DNA from: Channa striata
Lineage: Eukaryota; Chordata; Actinopteri; Anabantiformes; Channidae
Assembly (NCBI GenBank): GCA_033026295.1
Contig: CM065172.1
Span: forward strand, 10,461,665 to 10,525,664
Reading direction: 5' to 3'
DNA length: 64,000 bases
Of this stretch, positions 50,923 to 63,134 are shown piece after piece (within the stretch, counting starts at the first letter, position 1; every line of letters begins with the position of its first letter). A program made the position numbers and the translations under genes. Below the pieces are notes generated by a model. That model was not told the DNA's origin, searched no databases, and worked only from the letters and a program-made list of their open reading frames with translations.

Positions 50923-51834
50923 CTGTGGAAATTAAAGAAGAGATAAAACAAGAGATAAAACTAATGTGTATCTGTTAACAGTCAGTTATTGTTTGCAAGG
51001 ATTTTTGGAAAATATCTGAGGTTCATCTTATAATAAACTTATTTGTGCTCATGCTTTGTTTAGTGTCCTTTCACATTTTATTATTTATTATTATTAATAT
51101 TTATACAAAAAGGAAAGATTGTAAAAGGCTTTTTAATCTTAAAAAGTAAAAAATTAACTGTTTAATCAATGTGCTTGACGACCACTGCCCATAGACAGAC
51201 ACAGAGTCACTAAATCAACTAATTTTGAGGCAAAACAGAGCAACTTGTCATAATGAACATCCAGTTTTCCTCCTAGAGCCATGGGACTGTGTTAGCGAAA
51301 GGAGAAGCAAAAATAAAGCTTTGTCAGTAGATTCTGGGGGGGGAAACATCTGTTACACATGTGATTTTAGATGATGGCCAAAGGGGTTAAAATGAGCAGC
51401 AAAGACATTCAGCTAAAGTCAGTGTTTTTGCAGCTTTTTTTTCAGCTTTGTTCCTGGCAGGCCTGTGGAATAAGCACTATTCCTCATCAGTGAGTTCATG
51501 AGATGATTGTGAGTGGGGACGCTGTGGTCTGTTTGGAACTCGGACTAGAGCTGGACGTGCATTGTTCTGATGACGCATGCTCGACATTCACATTTGTCTC
51601 CCATAAGTCACCAATTTTGGTCAAGATACTAAACAGTTTGTGTTGATCTGATCACAGTTATTGCATCATGTGTCACCGATGACTAGAAGCTCACGCTGTT
51701 TCACTCCATATTTAGAGGAAGGCAGAAGTGAGGACTCATTGCTCATTTTATGCTTTTCATCCACATGGACACTAACTCTTCAAAGGGTGTTTGTGCAATA
51801 AATAGGTGTCTGTTGTCAGAGACGAGATACTTAC

Positions 51835-51943
51835 GAGTAGTTTCCCATCCTCCTCACCACAGCTATTATCACAGCGATCAAGACGACCACTGCCAACAGA
51901 GCGCCAATCACGATGCCAACTACCTGGCCAGCGCTCAGGCCCT
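51835..51943 (-). CDS. pdpn: Podoplanin, coding exon 3 (transmembrane segment)
   Basis: A 109-nt exon with acceptor TTGTCTCACAG/AGGGCC and donor CTACTC/GTAAGTA. Entering in phase 1 it reads E, then GLSAGQVVGIVIGALL, then a hydrophobic run to VIIAVVRRMGNYS. This is a single transmembrane helix with a GxxxG motif (GIVIG) followed by a short basic tail (VVRRM). Both features are known in podoplanin, where the helix drives lipid-raft placement and self-association and the basic tail binds ezrin/moesin. Exon and intron phases (1 in, 2 out) fit the flanking pdpn exons. The intron to exon 4 is 912 bp. Confidence 0.9.
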
Positions 51944-52242
51944 CTGTGAGACAAGAACAAAAGACTTTTGGTGTCACTTGTTCTGCTAAAGTTCAGTTAA
52001 AATGTTCAAACTTATACTAAATCAAATGCCAGGTGTCTGCTATATCTACAAGAAGACTAATAACCCCGAAGAAAGAGAGTGGACAGGAAAAGTGGGAGAG
52101 TTCAGGCCTGCACGTGACTCCCAAAGCCCTGTTTGGCTCTGTCAAACAGACTAACACATCTATGATATTAAACCCATCTATCATATAATAACAATCAAAA
52201 AAGTTTACAATACCCCAGCTTCAATCCTCCACATTTTCTTAC
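51944..52242 (-). other. pdpn: pdpn intron 2
   Basis: A short phase-1 intron of 299 bp, running from GTAAGA to TCTCACAG, with no other feature. Confidence 0.8.
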
Positions 52243-52578
52243 CCACTATTTTGTCTTCAACGACCACCTCCGGGTCCTTTTCTGTCCCACTGGCTGTGGA
52301 GCTCACGTCACTTTTCTCTGGCTCAGTGAAAACAATGTCCACAACAGCAGAAGTGGTGATAAGGAATTCTGGTTCTATAGTAGTAGCAAGAGTGAGAGGG
52401 GGGTCTGTCGTCAAGACAGTATGGTCCCCCTTGAAAACGGCCGTGACTTCATAAGTGGTGGTTGGTTCATGTGGATTCTTAGTGGAAGGACCAAAACTGA
52501 AGAAGGCATCAGTCACGCTTTGTACTTCCTGCGTAGTGGGCTCATCAGTTGTTGTACCTGTGGGGTGCATTGTGGGAC
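52243..52578 (-). CDS. pdpn: Podoplanin, coding exon 2 (mucin-like ectodomain)
   Basis: A 336-nt exon with acceptor TTGTTCTCCTTAG/GTCCC and donor ATAGTGG/GTAAGA, phase 1 at both ends. With the A from exon 1 it begins SPTMHPTGTTTDEPTTQEVQ and ends VVVEDKIV. It is rich in Thr, Ser, Pro and acidic residues with no cysteine, as expected for an O-glycosylated mucin-type stalk. Podoplanin ectodomains evolve fast. The mammalian CLEC-2-binding EDxxVTPG repeats are not recognisable here, though acidic-Thr-Pro stretches occur (for example DHTVLTTDPP). The frame stays open past both splice sites; those extensions are intronic. Identification depends on the adjoining transmembrane exon, not on this exon's sequence. 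Confidence 0.85.
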
Positions 52579-53490
52579 CTAAGGAGAACAATTACAGGTC
52601 ACACATGGCTTCACATGCAGGTTTAAATATAAGAATAAAATGTCTTGCTGTAAATAAAATTTTCTTGTCATTATTTATACAATATACAAAACAGTTTGTT
52701 GCTTTTGTCAAGTGTTTTCTGAGAAGAGTGGTCTAGAAATGTTTCCAAACTCAGAAATATACAGCAGCACATTGAATTAAAATCAGCTTAAAATGGTTTA
52801 GAGACCTTATCTCATAAATAAGAGGAACTCATTTCCGAATTATAAATTATGGATCTCCTAAATATGAGAACGTTTCAGAACCTGCCTTAGAAAAATAAGG
52901 TTTTTAAAGTATCTTAAGCATCACAATAGTTCAGTGACAGTTTGCAATTGTTCCAAAAGTCTATAGTGAAAAATAATAGATTAAAAAAGTAGATAATTCC
53001 GTGGACTTATCTTCCCGAACTTTTAACAATATAAAAAAAAGTCAGCGTGACTATCCGTATCCTTGGTAACACGATACTTCCTGTTTCCACTTGTCACACG
53101 CGTAAAATTTTTAATGTATAATGTGACATTTTGTAAATTTTATGTCGTAAGTTGATATTAAAGATCGAATTAACAGTTACATTGGGTTATTCTAAACCAT
53201 GATCCCACTGTCGTCTCAAATAGCGACAAATTAATAATTAAAAAGTCCGCCGTTACTGTTCTTAAGTAGATTAAACGATGTCTACTTTCACTTTTACTGC
53301 AAATGTCCGTTACACGTTACAATCACATTACTTTACATATTTCGTAATAAACCGCTTTTCTTTGTTTTTTTTATGAAAACGAGTCACAGGTGACACAGGA
53401 ACCAGGTTGAGGGTCAGTGTCGCATTTAAAGACTCGACACGTTCGTATGACACATCTGCGTTCAGTCCTAAAGTGAAACCCCCAGAATAA

Positions 53491-53516
53491 TGGACTCATG
53501 GACTCATGGACTCGTG
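53491..53516 (+). repeat. Three tandem copies of TGGACTCA
   Basis: Three head-to-tail 8-mers (the last ends G instead of A) form a tiny minisatellite in pdpn intron 1. Confidence 0.85.
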
Positions 53517-56068
53517 GGTTTTAGCTTTTTGTAGTTTTAGTAGTTTTAGACACAAACCGCTGAATTCAGTGTAAAAGGTTCCTTCAGTTGGGACATTGAA
53601 CGCGGCTTGAACAATAGAACGTCCAGCGTTTCTCTCTGTGAGAGGATGAAGAATAAAGACGGAAGATGTCAAGTGGAGTTGGTGGGACAGAGCTGTTCAC
53701 CCTGTCACTTCACACCTTCATATGACTGACTGACAAAGGGACTCACGGGGTTTACCTGCATTCAATCAGGTCTATAAGAGAACCACATACATGCACTATT
53801 AAAATGCCTCATTTTTTATTCTAAGACTGATCCTACTGAGTAGTTAAGAAATAAAACTGAATCATATCATAAAACAGCTTCAACCCATCCTTTGTCTTAT
53901 GTCTATTACGATTAATGAGGTAATCTTGACTTGGGAAATGACTAAACATAACAGCGGTTGCTCGTCAGAAGAGACGCTGGAAATGCTGTGTTGCTATGGA
54001 TACAAAGACAATCACTGTGGACTTCCTCGTTTTTAGCCTATATGTTTACATTTAGCATGTTAAACATATGCAATATTGAAGCTCGCTGTAAAGCCTATTT
54101 GTTGAATTTCCGTTTTACATTAGACTTTTGGACGTTTTTAAAAACCAGATTATTTTACGGCAGGTTCTGAAACGCTGTAGAAATCGAACTTTAATATAAC
54201 GCACAATATTACAAGCATCTTCATTGTGGTCATTTATTTCTGTTTTAAACAAACTAAAAGTCCAATAAAAGTTTCACATCCAGAGTGACAATTGAGAACA
54301 TTATTATTTCATCTCAATATGTGAACTTTATAACAATACTATTATAATTCATAATGGCGCTTGATTAGATTAAAGAAGTAATCGGAATACCTCCATGGGT
54401 CCTACTTCCTTACCATTTCTGCTAATTTGGTAGCAGTAGAATGTTGTAACTATGGTGACCGTCAGGATCAGTACAAAAAAGGTAAAAATTATTTTGAACA
54501 ATTATTTATACACCATGATGTCATCACTGGAGCCTTCCTTTTCCTTACACTGTGTTGCAACATTTCCCCATCATCAGCACGTGGCTGCTGTGAAGGCCTG
54601 GCTGCCACACCCATGACTTCATAAAACATACATCCTTCCTCCATTCTGCAACCTTCAGTCCTGCCTTTAGGGCTTAGACCATTTACTCTGGCTCATTTCC
54701 TGTGGAGCCAGTTTCTACTGTGGAAGTAAAGCACAAGAAGGCTTGTTAAGTCTGTGCTACTTTGGTTGTGGGGACAACGCCTGATAGTGTGGGAAACACC
54801 ACATTTTTCTGAAATCTTAAACTTATTACAAGTGATATGTTATTAGGATCAATTTAAAGTAATTTGGAATCATTTTCAATGACGTTTAGCGTTTAAAGAA
54901 AGGCCTTTCTCAGAGCTCACAGATCTGTTTTCAGTAAAGTAGAGGCTCTCATTTTTGTCTTTAGGAACCGTATAAAGACATGCATTTATCCTTGTGTTTT
55001 TCATCAAAGTCTGGACTATGAAGCAGCCTCAGTTCAACCTAATCATTTCCCTCCAATAATCCCAGCTCCATGTCCCTACGTTCAACATCCTCCCAGCCAC
55101 AACTGAAAGCTCAGCCTGAACAGCCCTGCTTGAAAATTTCAGTGTGGCACCAAAATTACGGTCTACAGTTAACTTTCCACTGACAAGATGTTGGCTTGAA
55201 ATCTCTTCTTCTCTTTGTGGGGAAAAAATCTCCTTCTCCTGTAAAAGTGTCTTAGTGGAGAGAACAGAAACTTGCATCTGCGTGAGCCGTCTAAACCTCG
55301 AGTCTGACATCATGTGTCTCCACCTCTGTTTTCTCCAATTGTTCCAACTACTTGAAATAATAGAGACTACCTTACCAGATTAAAAATAACTCTCAATCGC
55401 TGGACTTGACTAACAGTGGCTGCAGTTATTGCGGGTTATTCCTGTGCTGGCTGCTGTGTTCATTAGCAACAGACAGGTTAAATATAACAAAACATTTGTT
55501 CCCACCGCAGCAGAGAACTGAATGGTTTCCAAACGGCGACTCAGACGATTTGTTTGGAACATCTGTAAGTGATGATAAAACGGTCTGTACTTCACAGAGT
55601 ATGTCCATATGTTACGTGTAATTGCCCCCTCAATCTCCACCAGCAATTGTTTTATTATGGTTACGGTTCCCACAATTAACTCTGAGTAGTATTTCCTGCC
55701 AACTGTGCAGACAACCCTGGGTTAATAGCAGCTGCATTAACAGTCAGACTGCTGACGACTACATCCCTTTTCTTTTTTTGTCCGCTTCTTCCCCGTGACC
55801 CTGAAACTCCCTGAGGATCGGTTTGTTGCAGGTGATTCCTTTGGGAAATCCCAGCAGAGAAAAGAAGAGACTGGAAACCACGAAGATTCAGTCATTTGTC
55901 CCTCTTTATCTGGTTTGATGTTTTTGATCAGAGCAGACAGCAAGTGGAGATTTTTGACTGGTAGCGAGCCAGTGTTAATCCTCCGTGGGGTCGCGGCACA
56001 TCGGCTGATGGAGCATGTAAGGATTTCTACCAACATCAGTGTTTGGTGTTTCACTGTGCAAAAGCTCT

Positions 56069-56092
56069 ACACACACACACACACAAAAAAAA
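56069..56092 (+). repeat. (AC)n followed by an A run
   Basis: A 16-bp AC run continues directly into eight A residues, in pdpn intron 1. Confidence 0.85.
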
Positions 56093-56697
56093 CCAGCAAC
56101 GCCACACGGTTCCTAGCAATCACAGCCTCTTATTCATTTCTTTAACCTGGGTCTAAGAAACATTTACGTAATTGTGGCGCTGTCTTTATTACAAACTGTT
56201 CTGCGGTGTGCTCAGGTCATTCTAGCCACCATTACATCATCTGACCACACACGCTCTCTCTCGTCAACTTCCACGTGAAGCAGGAAAAGGCCTGAAATTA
56301 TCATGCCACTCAACATGTGTTAGCAAGTGTCGTTGAAATCCCACTGCATGTGTTTGTGTGTCATATTTAAGTTTGAGTGGGCTGATTTTGGTTGAAAACT
56401 ATGGTTGTGAAGACATTGTGGTCCGCACAACCTCCTGCAGCGTTTCTGAGGGTTAAGACTTAGATTCAGCACAAAGACTAGAATTAGGGTAACTGTGGGG
56501 ATTTAGGCATTTAGTTTTTGGGTGGGAGACTAAAAAGTGTATTATTAAAGTGTCACTGACCAGGCATAAATTGGTTTAATCATCAACATTAATAAACTTC
56601 TTTTCTAACTTCACTATTTTCACTCTATGCAAAAATTTTAACTTGCCAAACTCAGCACACAAAACATACAAGTAAAAAACAATGACAGCTTTAAAAC

Positions 56698-56733
56698 GTG
56701 CAATCTTTACATTGTGTGATGTAAAGATTGCAC
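56698..56733. repeat. Perfect 15-bp inverted repeat (hairpin)
   Basis: The left arm GTGCAATCTTTACAT (56698-56712) is the exact reverse complement of the right arm (56719-56733), with a 6-base loop TGTGTG. The pairing does not extend beyond the arms. Confidence 0.9.
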
Positions 56734-56989
56734 AAAACGATGGAGTATGAAATGCCTAGACAGCAGGAGAAGTCAAAAGCTAGAAAAGTTGTAAAGAAAA
56801 ACCACAAAAAGCAGGGACAAAGAGGTGGAGGTCCACATTTGGGCTTCACTCCTGCCTGGCAGAAATAAAACCGCCAGAGAGAATGAGGCGGGCGAGGGAG
56901 GGAGTCAACAATATACTGTATAGTGAGAGACAGGAAAGGAGGGAGTAGCAGGTTCCATCCGTTATGATCGCAATCAGCTGTCACTGAGC

Positions 56990-56991
<2 letters not shown>

Positions 56992-57049
<58 letters not shown>
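56992..57049 (+). repeat. (TG)29 microsatellite
   Basis: A 58-bp perfect TG run in pdpn intron 1, the longest simple repeat in the window and probably length-polymorphic. Confidence 0.97.
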
Positions 57050-57051
<2 letters not shown>

Positions 57052-57575
57052 CTTCTAATTCACAGTTGCATGTGGGAGGGATGGATCTGTGCAGACGGTG
57101 TGAGGGAGTGGGAGAGTGTCCACCTTTAGAGCACAGGAATGTTTTTGCAGCGCTGAAGGAGGGAAATGTGAGGGAAATAGGCCCCTGCCCATCTCACTCC
57201 ACTGTTATGAGATGCTGCGTGGTGGAACCTCCCCCACTAAGCCAGGGAGAGTCGGCCGTGGAGATCCGCGGACATGCTATGGGGAGTTAAAGCAGGCCAC
57301 TCTTATACAGGAACGGATTCTTTTTCACCTGCTAGTCTAACTAAGACAGAAGGACGCGCAGGAGATCAAGTCCACACTCTGTCACCTGGGGCAGAGGCTG
57401 CTCCAGAATTACATATTAGAATAAGTGGTCATTGCCTGCCTCTTATGGAACTTCAAATCATTACACACCCACCCAGCATTGTACAGCTTTACTGTTTTTC
57501 TTCCCTTCTCTTGCGCCATATCTCATCCTGCAGCATGTAGGGGCTAGAGGTATTAGACATTTGTGTCATTAATAA

Positions 57576-57577
<2 letters not shown>

Positions 57578-57607
<30 letters not shown>
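57578..57607 (+). repeat. (AC)15 microsatellite
   Basis: A 30-bp perfect AC run, complementary in sense to the TG run 530 bp away. Confidence 0.95.
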
Positions 57608-57609
<2 letters not shown>

Positions 57610-59978
57610 CAAGTAATAAAAAATGAGTTTGGATCAAGCTCTGCCTTTACTGTCTCCAGTCGTCAGCTAGGTCTGGGCATCTGTCTTTTTCCCATAAACA
57701 CATTTTTATCCCTGTTGGAAATTTTTGTATGTGTGACTGAGCATTTGTTTTTAAAAATGAGCTACGTGCAAGTGCTAATTTGTCATGGTCCGTTTTTTCA
57801 GACATGTCTCATATTTGCAGCATGAGCACAACATTTGAGTCATCTCTAGAAATGGGCACTGACCTCTCTATTCAGCAACCAGATGTGGCAGGATGTTACA
57901 GACCCAGAGAGTCAGACAAAACTCATTAAGAGGGAGATCGGAGCTGGAGAAGCCAGAGTCCGAGGGAGGAGGCGTAGTATTTTACAGGGTACGTGAGGTT
58001 TGCTAAGTAGCAAACGCAAGGAGTTCCGGGGGAAAAAGACTTTTGAAGCAAAGAAAGTACTAATACTGTCATTGTTTGAATTATTTAGTTGGAAATTTTT
58101 TCCTTTAATTTATACCCAATAATCGTTAAAGTCAAAGTAAACATGTTTTTTAAGTTTAAAAAATTCTTAAACATCATAATCTAAAGGCTTAACTACATTG
58201 GCGTCTTCTTGGATTTGTTCCTACTCCTGTCTTAGTTGTACCAGTCAATGCAGAGCTGAAAAGTGAACAATCAACCCAGGCTCAGATCTCTTGCACATTC
58301 AAGACCCTCACTGTACTTTGCTGCTTTCATTTCCAACTCTGACCATTTCTCTTGCCCCCTGCACTGAGATCGACAGCATAATGTTGCCCTCACCACACTG
58401 CACCATGGTACGAACAGCGTTTGGAGCCCTAATATGTGTAATTTGTGCGAGCTTATGTATATAAGTGTGTGGCTCTCCAAACAAAGACCAATTGATTCAG
58501 TTTGCCAGAGGTCGACTCCCATCAAGTTCTACACACGTCGAAGATAATTAAAGCAAACAGGATGGAGCGCAGCACAGGGTGTGAATATTTTTGTAAATGG
58601 GTAACTCCTCTTTTTTTCCTTTTCAATAAATTTGTTTTAAAAACATGTTGTCGTGACGAGTTACTGAATGTAAAAATGGGCAGCTGCATCCATTCAACAG
58701 CTTCTCCTGTTTGGAAAACTGACACAGCTGAGTTCAGAATTATTCTGAACGTTAACCGTCACGGAAATGGTACAAGCTCGTCAGCCTCATCCAGTAACGG
58801 TTGTCGTTTAAAAATAGACCCAGCCCCTCTCTGCTCCTGGTGTCCAGACTCAGCGAGCCCGAGCGCGGGACGGGGCAGAGAGTTAGAGACATGCAGACGA
58901 CGGTTGCAACGAGCGGGGGGAGCAGTAAGTGGTCGAGCTCCATACTCCACCAAAGATGGATAAGAGGTGGCGCGCCACATGGCCTAACAACATTTGGGTA
59001 AAAGAGGGTGGGCAATCTCTTAAAGCTCATCACATACCGTGTTCTCTCCTCCTCTCCCACCCTCTCAAATATAGAGTCTCTCTCTATTAATAGACAAGCT
59101 ATGCCCTGTCCGAGCGTTCCCTCCACACTCAGCAACACCCCACAGTGGCAACTTCTGGGCAAAAACTGCTGGTCACGGCAAAGAAACAAATCGACGAGAA
59201 AGAAGGGAGAAACACACTGTTTACAGGGAGAAGGGGAGGCAAGAGAAAGCAGCTGTGCAAAGACGATTCGGAATAAAAAAGACAAATAGCTGGAGTAAGT
59301 GAGAAATGAATCAGGAGTAAAGTGAGAGGAGGAAGCGGTTAAGCTTTCAGATTCTTGTGTACAGTGTATGTTACAGTTTACAACCCCTCCCTCCTTCCCC
59401 CCCCCCTTGTGTATGAGCACAGCTTTGGCTTGACTTCCAAAGGATTTTCCTTTCTTCTCTGCCAGTGCCAAACATTTACAGACACGAGGCAGCAGAGCTC
59501 CTGCGATTACATCACAGTTCTCTCTTGTGTCTGCACATCCAACTTTTCCCTCGGTCCACAGTAGTTTGAAAATGAGAGAAAGATGGTGAGACAGGGGAAC
59601 GTAATCTGTTAAAATCCACAAAGATTATCTGTTTGTCAAATTAACACATTCACCCAAAGATTTGCATTTATATCACAACGATTTTGCAGATATTGTGACA
59701 TATTTCAACAAGTGCATCCGACAAAGGAGCACGTGTCAGTGATGATTCAACAGTAAAAAAATAAAATGATTTAAACTGTTTAAACACATTAAAGCCAGTT
59801 TATAAGTAAGTGGATACACACATTTACAGTGAGCTCATCTCCCATTTGAAACCACAATCCAGAGTGTTATTGTTCAATCAATAGGGATTAAAGCAGACAA
59901 AAAGTGTGGTGTGGTGTGGCCACATGGAGGCAGAGGGAGAGAGGACACAGTGTGCTCTCAGCAGGATGGTTCACTTAC

Positions 59979-60042
59979 TTGCATGTGTGAAGGCACAAAA
60001 AGGCCCAACCAGGGCCAATAGGAGCAGCAGCTGGACATTCAT
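59979..60042 (-). CDS. pdpn: Podoplanin, coding exon 1 (signal peptide)
   Basis: The ATG at 60042-60040 (context AACACCATGA) opens 21 codons plus one base: MNVQLLLLL, then ALVGPFCAFTHA, then A before the donor GCA-A/GTAAGT (59979/59978). The sequence is a classic signal peptide: short N-region, Leu-rich core, and a small residue at the expected cleavage site after THA. The phase-1 end joins exon 2 to give ...FTHA-SPTMHPTG. The assembled protein is 171 residues over four exons (64+336+109+7 nt including stop), close to human podoplanin (162). It would be a type I membrane sialoglycoprotein; in mammals it marks lymphatic endothelium, podocytes and alveolar type I cells. Confidence 0.82.
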
Positions 60043-60370
60043 GGTGTTGAAAACTCCCGTCCAGTCACAACCTTGAAGGACTCCCTTAGGGTAAAGAGCG
60101 CGACACCAGGACCGGCCTCTCCGGAGAGGTGAGGGAAGAAAATGAGCACAGAGTCACAATAAAATCTTCACTGGGAAGTTTGGGAAGGCAGAGGCCTGAG
60201 ATCCTTCTGGTTTGTGGAGGTGAAGACGACCTGGCTGAGAAGGGGCTGGTTACTCTTACAGCTGGAGGAGGAAGAAAAGAAGTGGTGGAGGGATGTAGAA
60301 ATTAAGAAAGAAGCTCTGACCACTGAGAGGAAGTGGAGGGAGAGAGAGAGAGAGGGAGGGAGAGAGACTG
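60043..60370 (-). promoter_or_regulatory. pdpn: pdpn 5'UTR and proximal promoter region
   Basis: The sequence directly upstream of the pdpn ATG contains a short CpG-bearing patch (60080-60130) and, about 300 bp up, a purine tract of GA/GGA units (60335-60366). No decisive TATA or CCAAT box is seen. The role is inferred from position only. Confidence 0.4.
60335..60366 (+). repeat. GA-rich homopurine tract
   Basis: An uninterrupted purine run of GGA and GA units, lying in the pdpn 5' flank. Confidence 0.85.
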
Positions 60371-63134
60371 GCACACAGCACAGGAGAGTGTGTGAGTGGC
60401 TGAGCTGAGTGAAGGAAGGGGGGCTGGTACTGGTGGTGGGCTGGGCGGCTTGTGTCTGGATAGGAGCAGTAAGGTGGTTTTCAGCCCTCGTGGTCCAGGA
60501 CTCTCCATCTTGCTGCACAGCCAGTCCCAGCTTTTAACAGACCATGCAATATCAGCAGCAAGCACACACACACACACACACACCTGGGAATACAGATAAC
60601 AAGAGTGTTGACTCATTTACCAACACAGATACTTCAAACTGCAACCGGACAGCTTTTAGTTTAGAGAGAGACACAACCTGAGCTTTGAGCTGTCTCAAAT
60701 AGTCCTTAAGTGCCACTTCACGCTGCCCATCATTCCTTAACAGTTTTAACAGTTAAAAGGCAAATGCTGAATGACACAAACAGCTGTGGTGCATCTGTAT
60801 CGATCTCCTCAATCATTAGCCTCGCTCTTGCAAAGAACGGTGGCAGCATACGTCTGTGTCTGACAGAGCCGCGGGACAAAGCCGCTTTCAAACCGGTTTC
60901 CCCAATGAAAAGAGGCTGTAAATCCAGTCAGAACACTGTGTGACTTTCACACAAGCAGACATGGGTGGTCTCCCGAGTTGACGTGCAACCAAACAAACCA
61001 GCTTGGCACTAGGCTGACACCTGTTGGCCAGCGGGCTGCAAAGGTCAAAACAGGACAAACCAAGGAAGGATTCATTTAGTTCACCATCCAAACACATCAC
61101 GTTTGCCTCATCACACGATCTACATCATCACAAACCAAAAAACATGCATAAATAGCAACGTGTTGGGCACCGCTGAAGGTTTTAAAGGCAGTTCCGACGT
61201 GCAAATATTCAAACGACGAGTGAAATAATGACAGCAGACTCTAGGTTAGCGCAGTAAAAATGGTCAATGACATTTTAATAAACACCAAAACAGATTTTAA
61301 CTGCAGAACCGCCATACACAGATTATTTATGACACACAAAACGCCAATGCCATTTTTTAAACACTTATTTACAATATACTGAAGATATGTACATACTGTG
61401 TCTCCTGAAGGACAAATAACAAAATACTTTCTCTCCATTTGCTGTTTTGATTTTATCAGTCTGTGTTTTTCACGGGCAAACAGAGGGAAACATACTGATA
61501 TTTACATGGACAACAACACACAAACATACAAGATATATATGCTGGTCACTGTTATACAGCATTTAATGGCAATAATAAAGAGTATTTTCCTTTTTTTCTA
61601 CATTGAGACCTTGTTTTGACCATCTGAACAATCACTGAGATCTTCCAAACTAAAGAGCACTTTAAGGTCCCATATTTCACTGTGTAATCACTTAATACAA
61701 AAAATTATCTGTTTCTTATGTGTATTTTTTGAGCTGTATGCTAAAGGAAATCAAAGAGGACTATACACACTTGTACACACAGACAAAATAAACATCACAG
61801 TTAAAAAAAAAATTTGAGCATTGGAAACATTTGCTTAACCTTTGCTCCTTTGCAGATTCATTTTTTAAACGTCTTTTGGAGCAAAGAAGAAAATTGCTCA
61901 CCATTTCTTTTATTTTTCTCACTCACTAGAATCTATCAAGCTTGTGGTTGTGCAAAAAACTGCTCATCTTCTCCTAAATGAGACAACTTGAAATCACAGC
62001 CAGGCTTCTCTGCCTCCTCATAATTGATATGCAAGTTCCTAAAAATTGTGAAACCTTGAAAAACTGAATTATATCTTGGAAAATTATGTGTTATGCTGAC
62101 CAAGTCCAAGTCTATGCAGTGTCTCGTTTTCGCTCTAATTAGTGGTTGTTGTTTGAGCTACTGAAAAGCTTTTTTCACAGTAGTCATATGCATTAGCTTA
62201 TTAGATGACAAATGACGATTTTGTGAGACGCTTGCTGCTCACCGACGGGAAGTAAACACTGACAGCGCCGTACAACACGCGCAATCTTCACATACAGAGA
62301 TGGTAAATGGCAGACGATTTAACACCCTGAGAACATGGCATCATGGACAGGCACACAAAAATTACAACTAATTGAAAAACTAAACTGAGTAAAGTAAGAA
62401 TTTGTCGTACAGGTGACAGAACGAGACAAAAGAAGAACGGGCTGTGGTGAGCAGGACAAGCAGAGGAAGCAGAATGGAGTCTGATTTAACCAGCAGGTGG
62501 TGCTCCACTCAACCCTTACTAATTCAAGTGAAACGTCAGCGTCACCTTCTTCTTTACGTGACAGTGACCTAGTCACACAGACGCCTTGGCAAATATATCA
62601 AACAATGGAAACTTTTTTTTTACTGCTGAGTGCGTGTGAAAAGACATTGAATTTTTTCTGCGGATAGTTGGGAGCAGGTGCTGCAACTCTGCAGACGCGG
62701 GTCATAAGTTGCATTTGGGAAAACCAAAGATTGAAGAATACGAGAAGAAAAGAATTCACAGATGTTTGGACAACACTTTGGTGACTTGTAACCCTGTTAG
62801 CACTGGGGGACACAACATGAGACAATTCAGAGAGCTTCAGACGTCCTGCTTTGGACGATGTGTGTTTACGTCTTGGCTTGGTCCAATTCCTGTTTAGTGT
62901 CATTTTTTAAATGATTGTCTTTAAGTCATCGTACACTTGTGTCAGAAAAAAGGCCAGCAAGATTTAAAAAAAAGAAGAAGATTAGTTTCCTTTTGTTTAC
63001 GGTTGGATTGTCTTCTGTTTCTAACTCTCGTTAAACCGGCAGATTGACTAGTTCAGTACCTCATCTGTCACCATGCGTCATCTCCCTCTCGTTTCCAGTC
63101 TCTCTCTAAACCTCCTTTCGACCGACGGCTCAGT
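60371..63134. other. Spacer upstream of pdpn; left part of neighbouring 3'UTR likely
   Basis: No coding exon is supported here. It includes a 21-bp CA run (60563-60583) and AT-rich sequence. The part nearest 63.13 kb should be 3'UTR of the unidentified minus-strand gene; minus-strand AATAAA occurs near 61.91 kb, but the true poly(A) site is unknown. Confidence 0.45.
60563..60583 (+). repeat. (CA)n microsatellite
   Basis: A 21-bp perfect CA run upstream of pdpn. Confidence 0.92.

Larger units (their letters stand above)
52579..59978 (-). other. pdpn: pdpn intron 1 (7.4 kb)
   Basis: Exons 1 and 2 join directly in phase 1, so no further exon is required, although an alternative one cannot be excluded. 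The intron contains microsatellites, a perfect hairpin at 56698-56733, three tandem octamers at 53491-53516, and an unexplained long open frame at 58752-59621. No known gene is nested here. Confidence 0.6.

Noticed and set aside
58502..58963. 153-codon plus-strand frame in pdpn intron 1
   Set aside because: It has no domain, no splice context and low-complexity residues; it overlaps the longer antisense frame.
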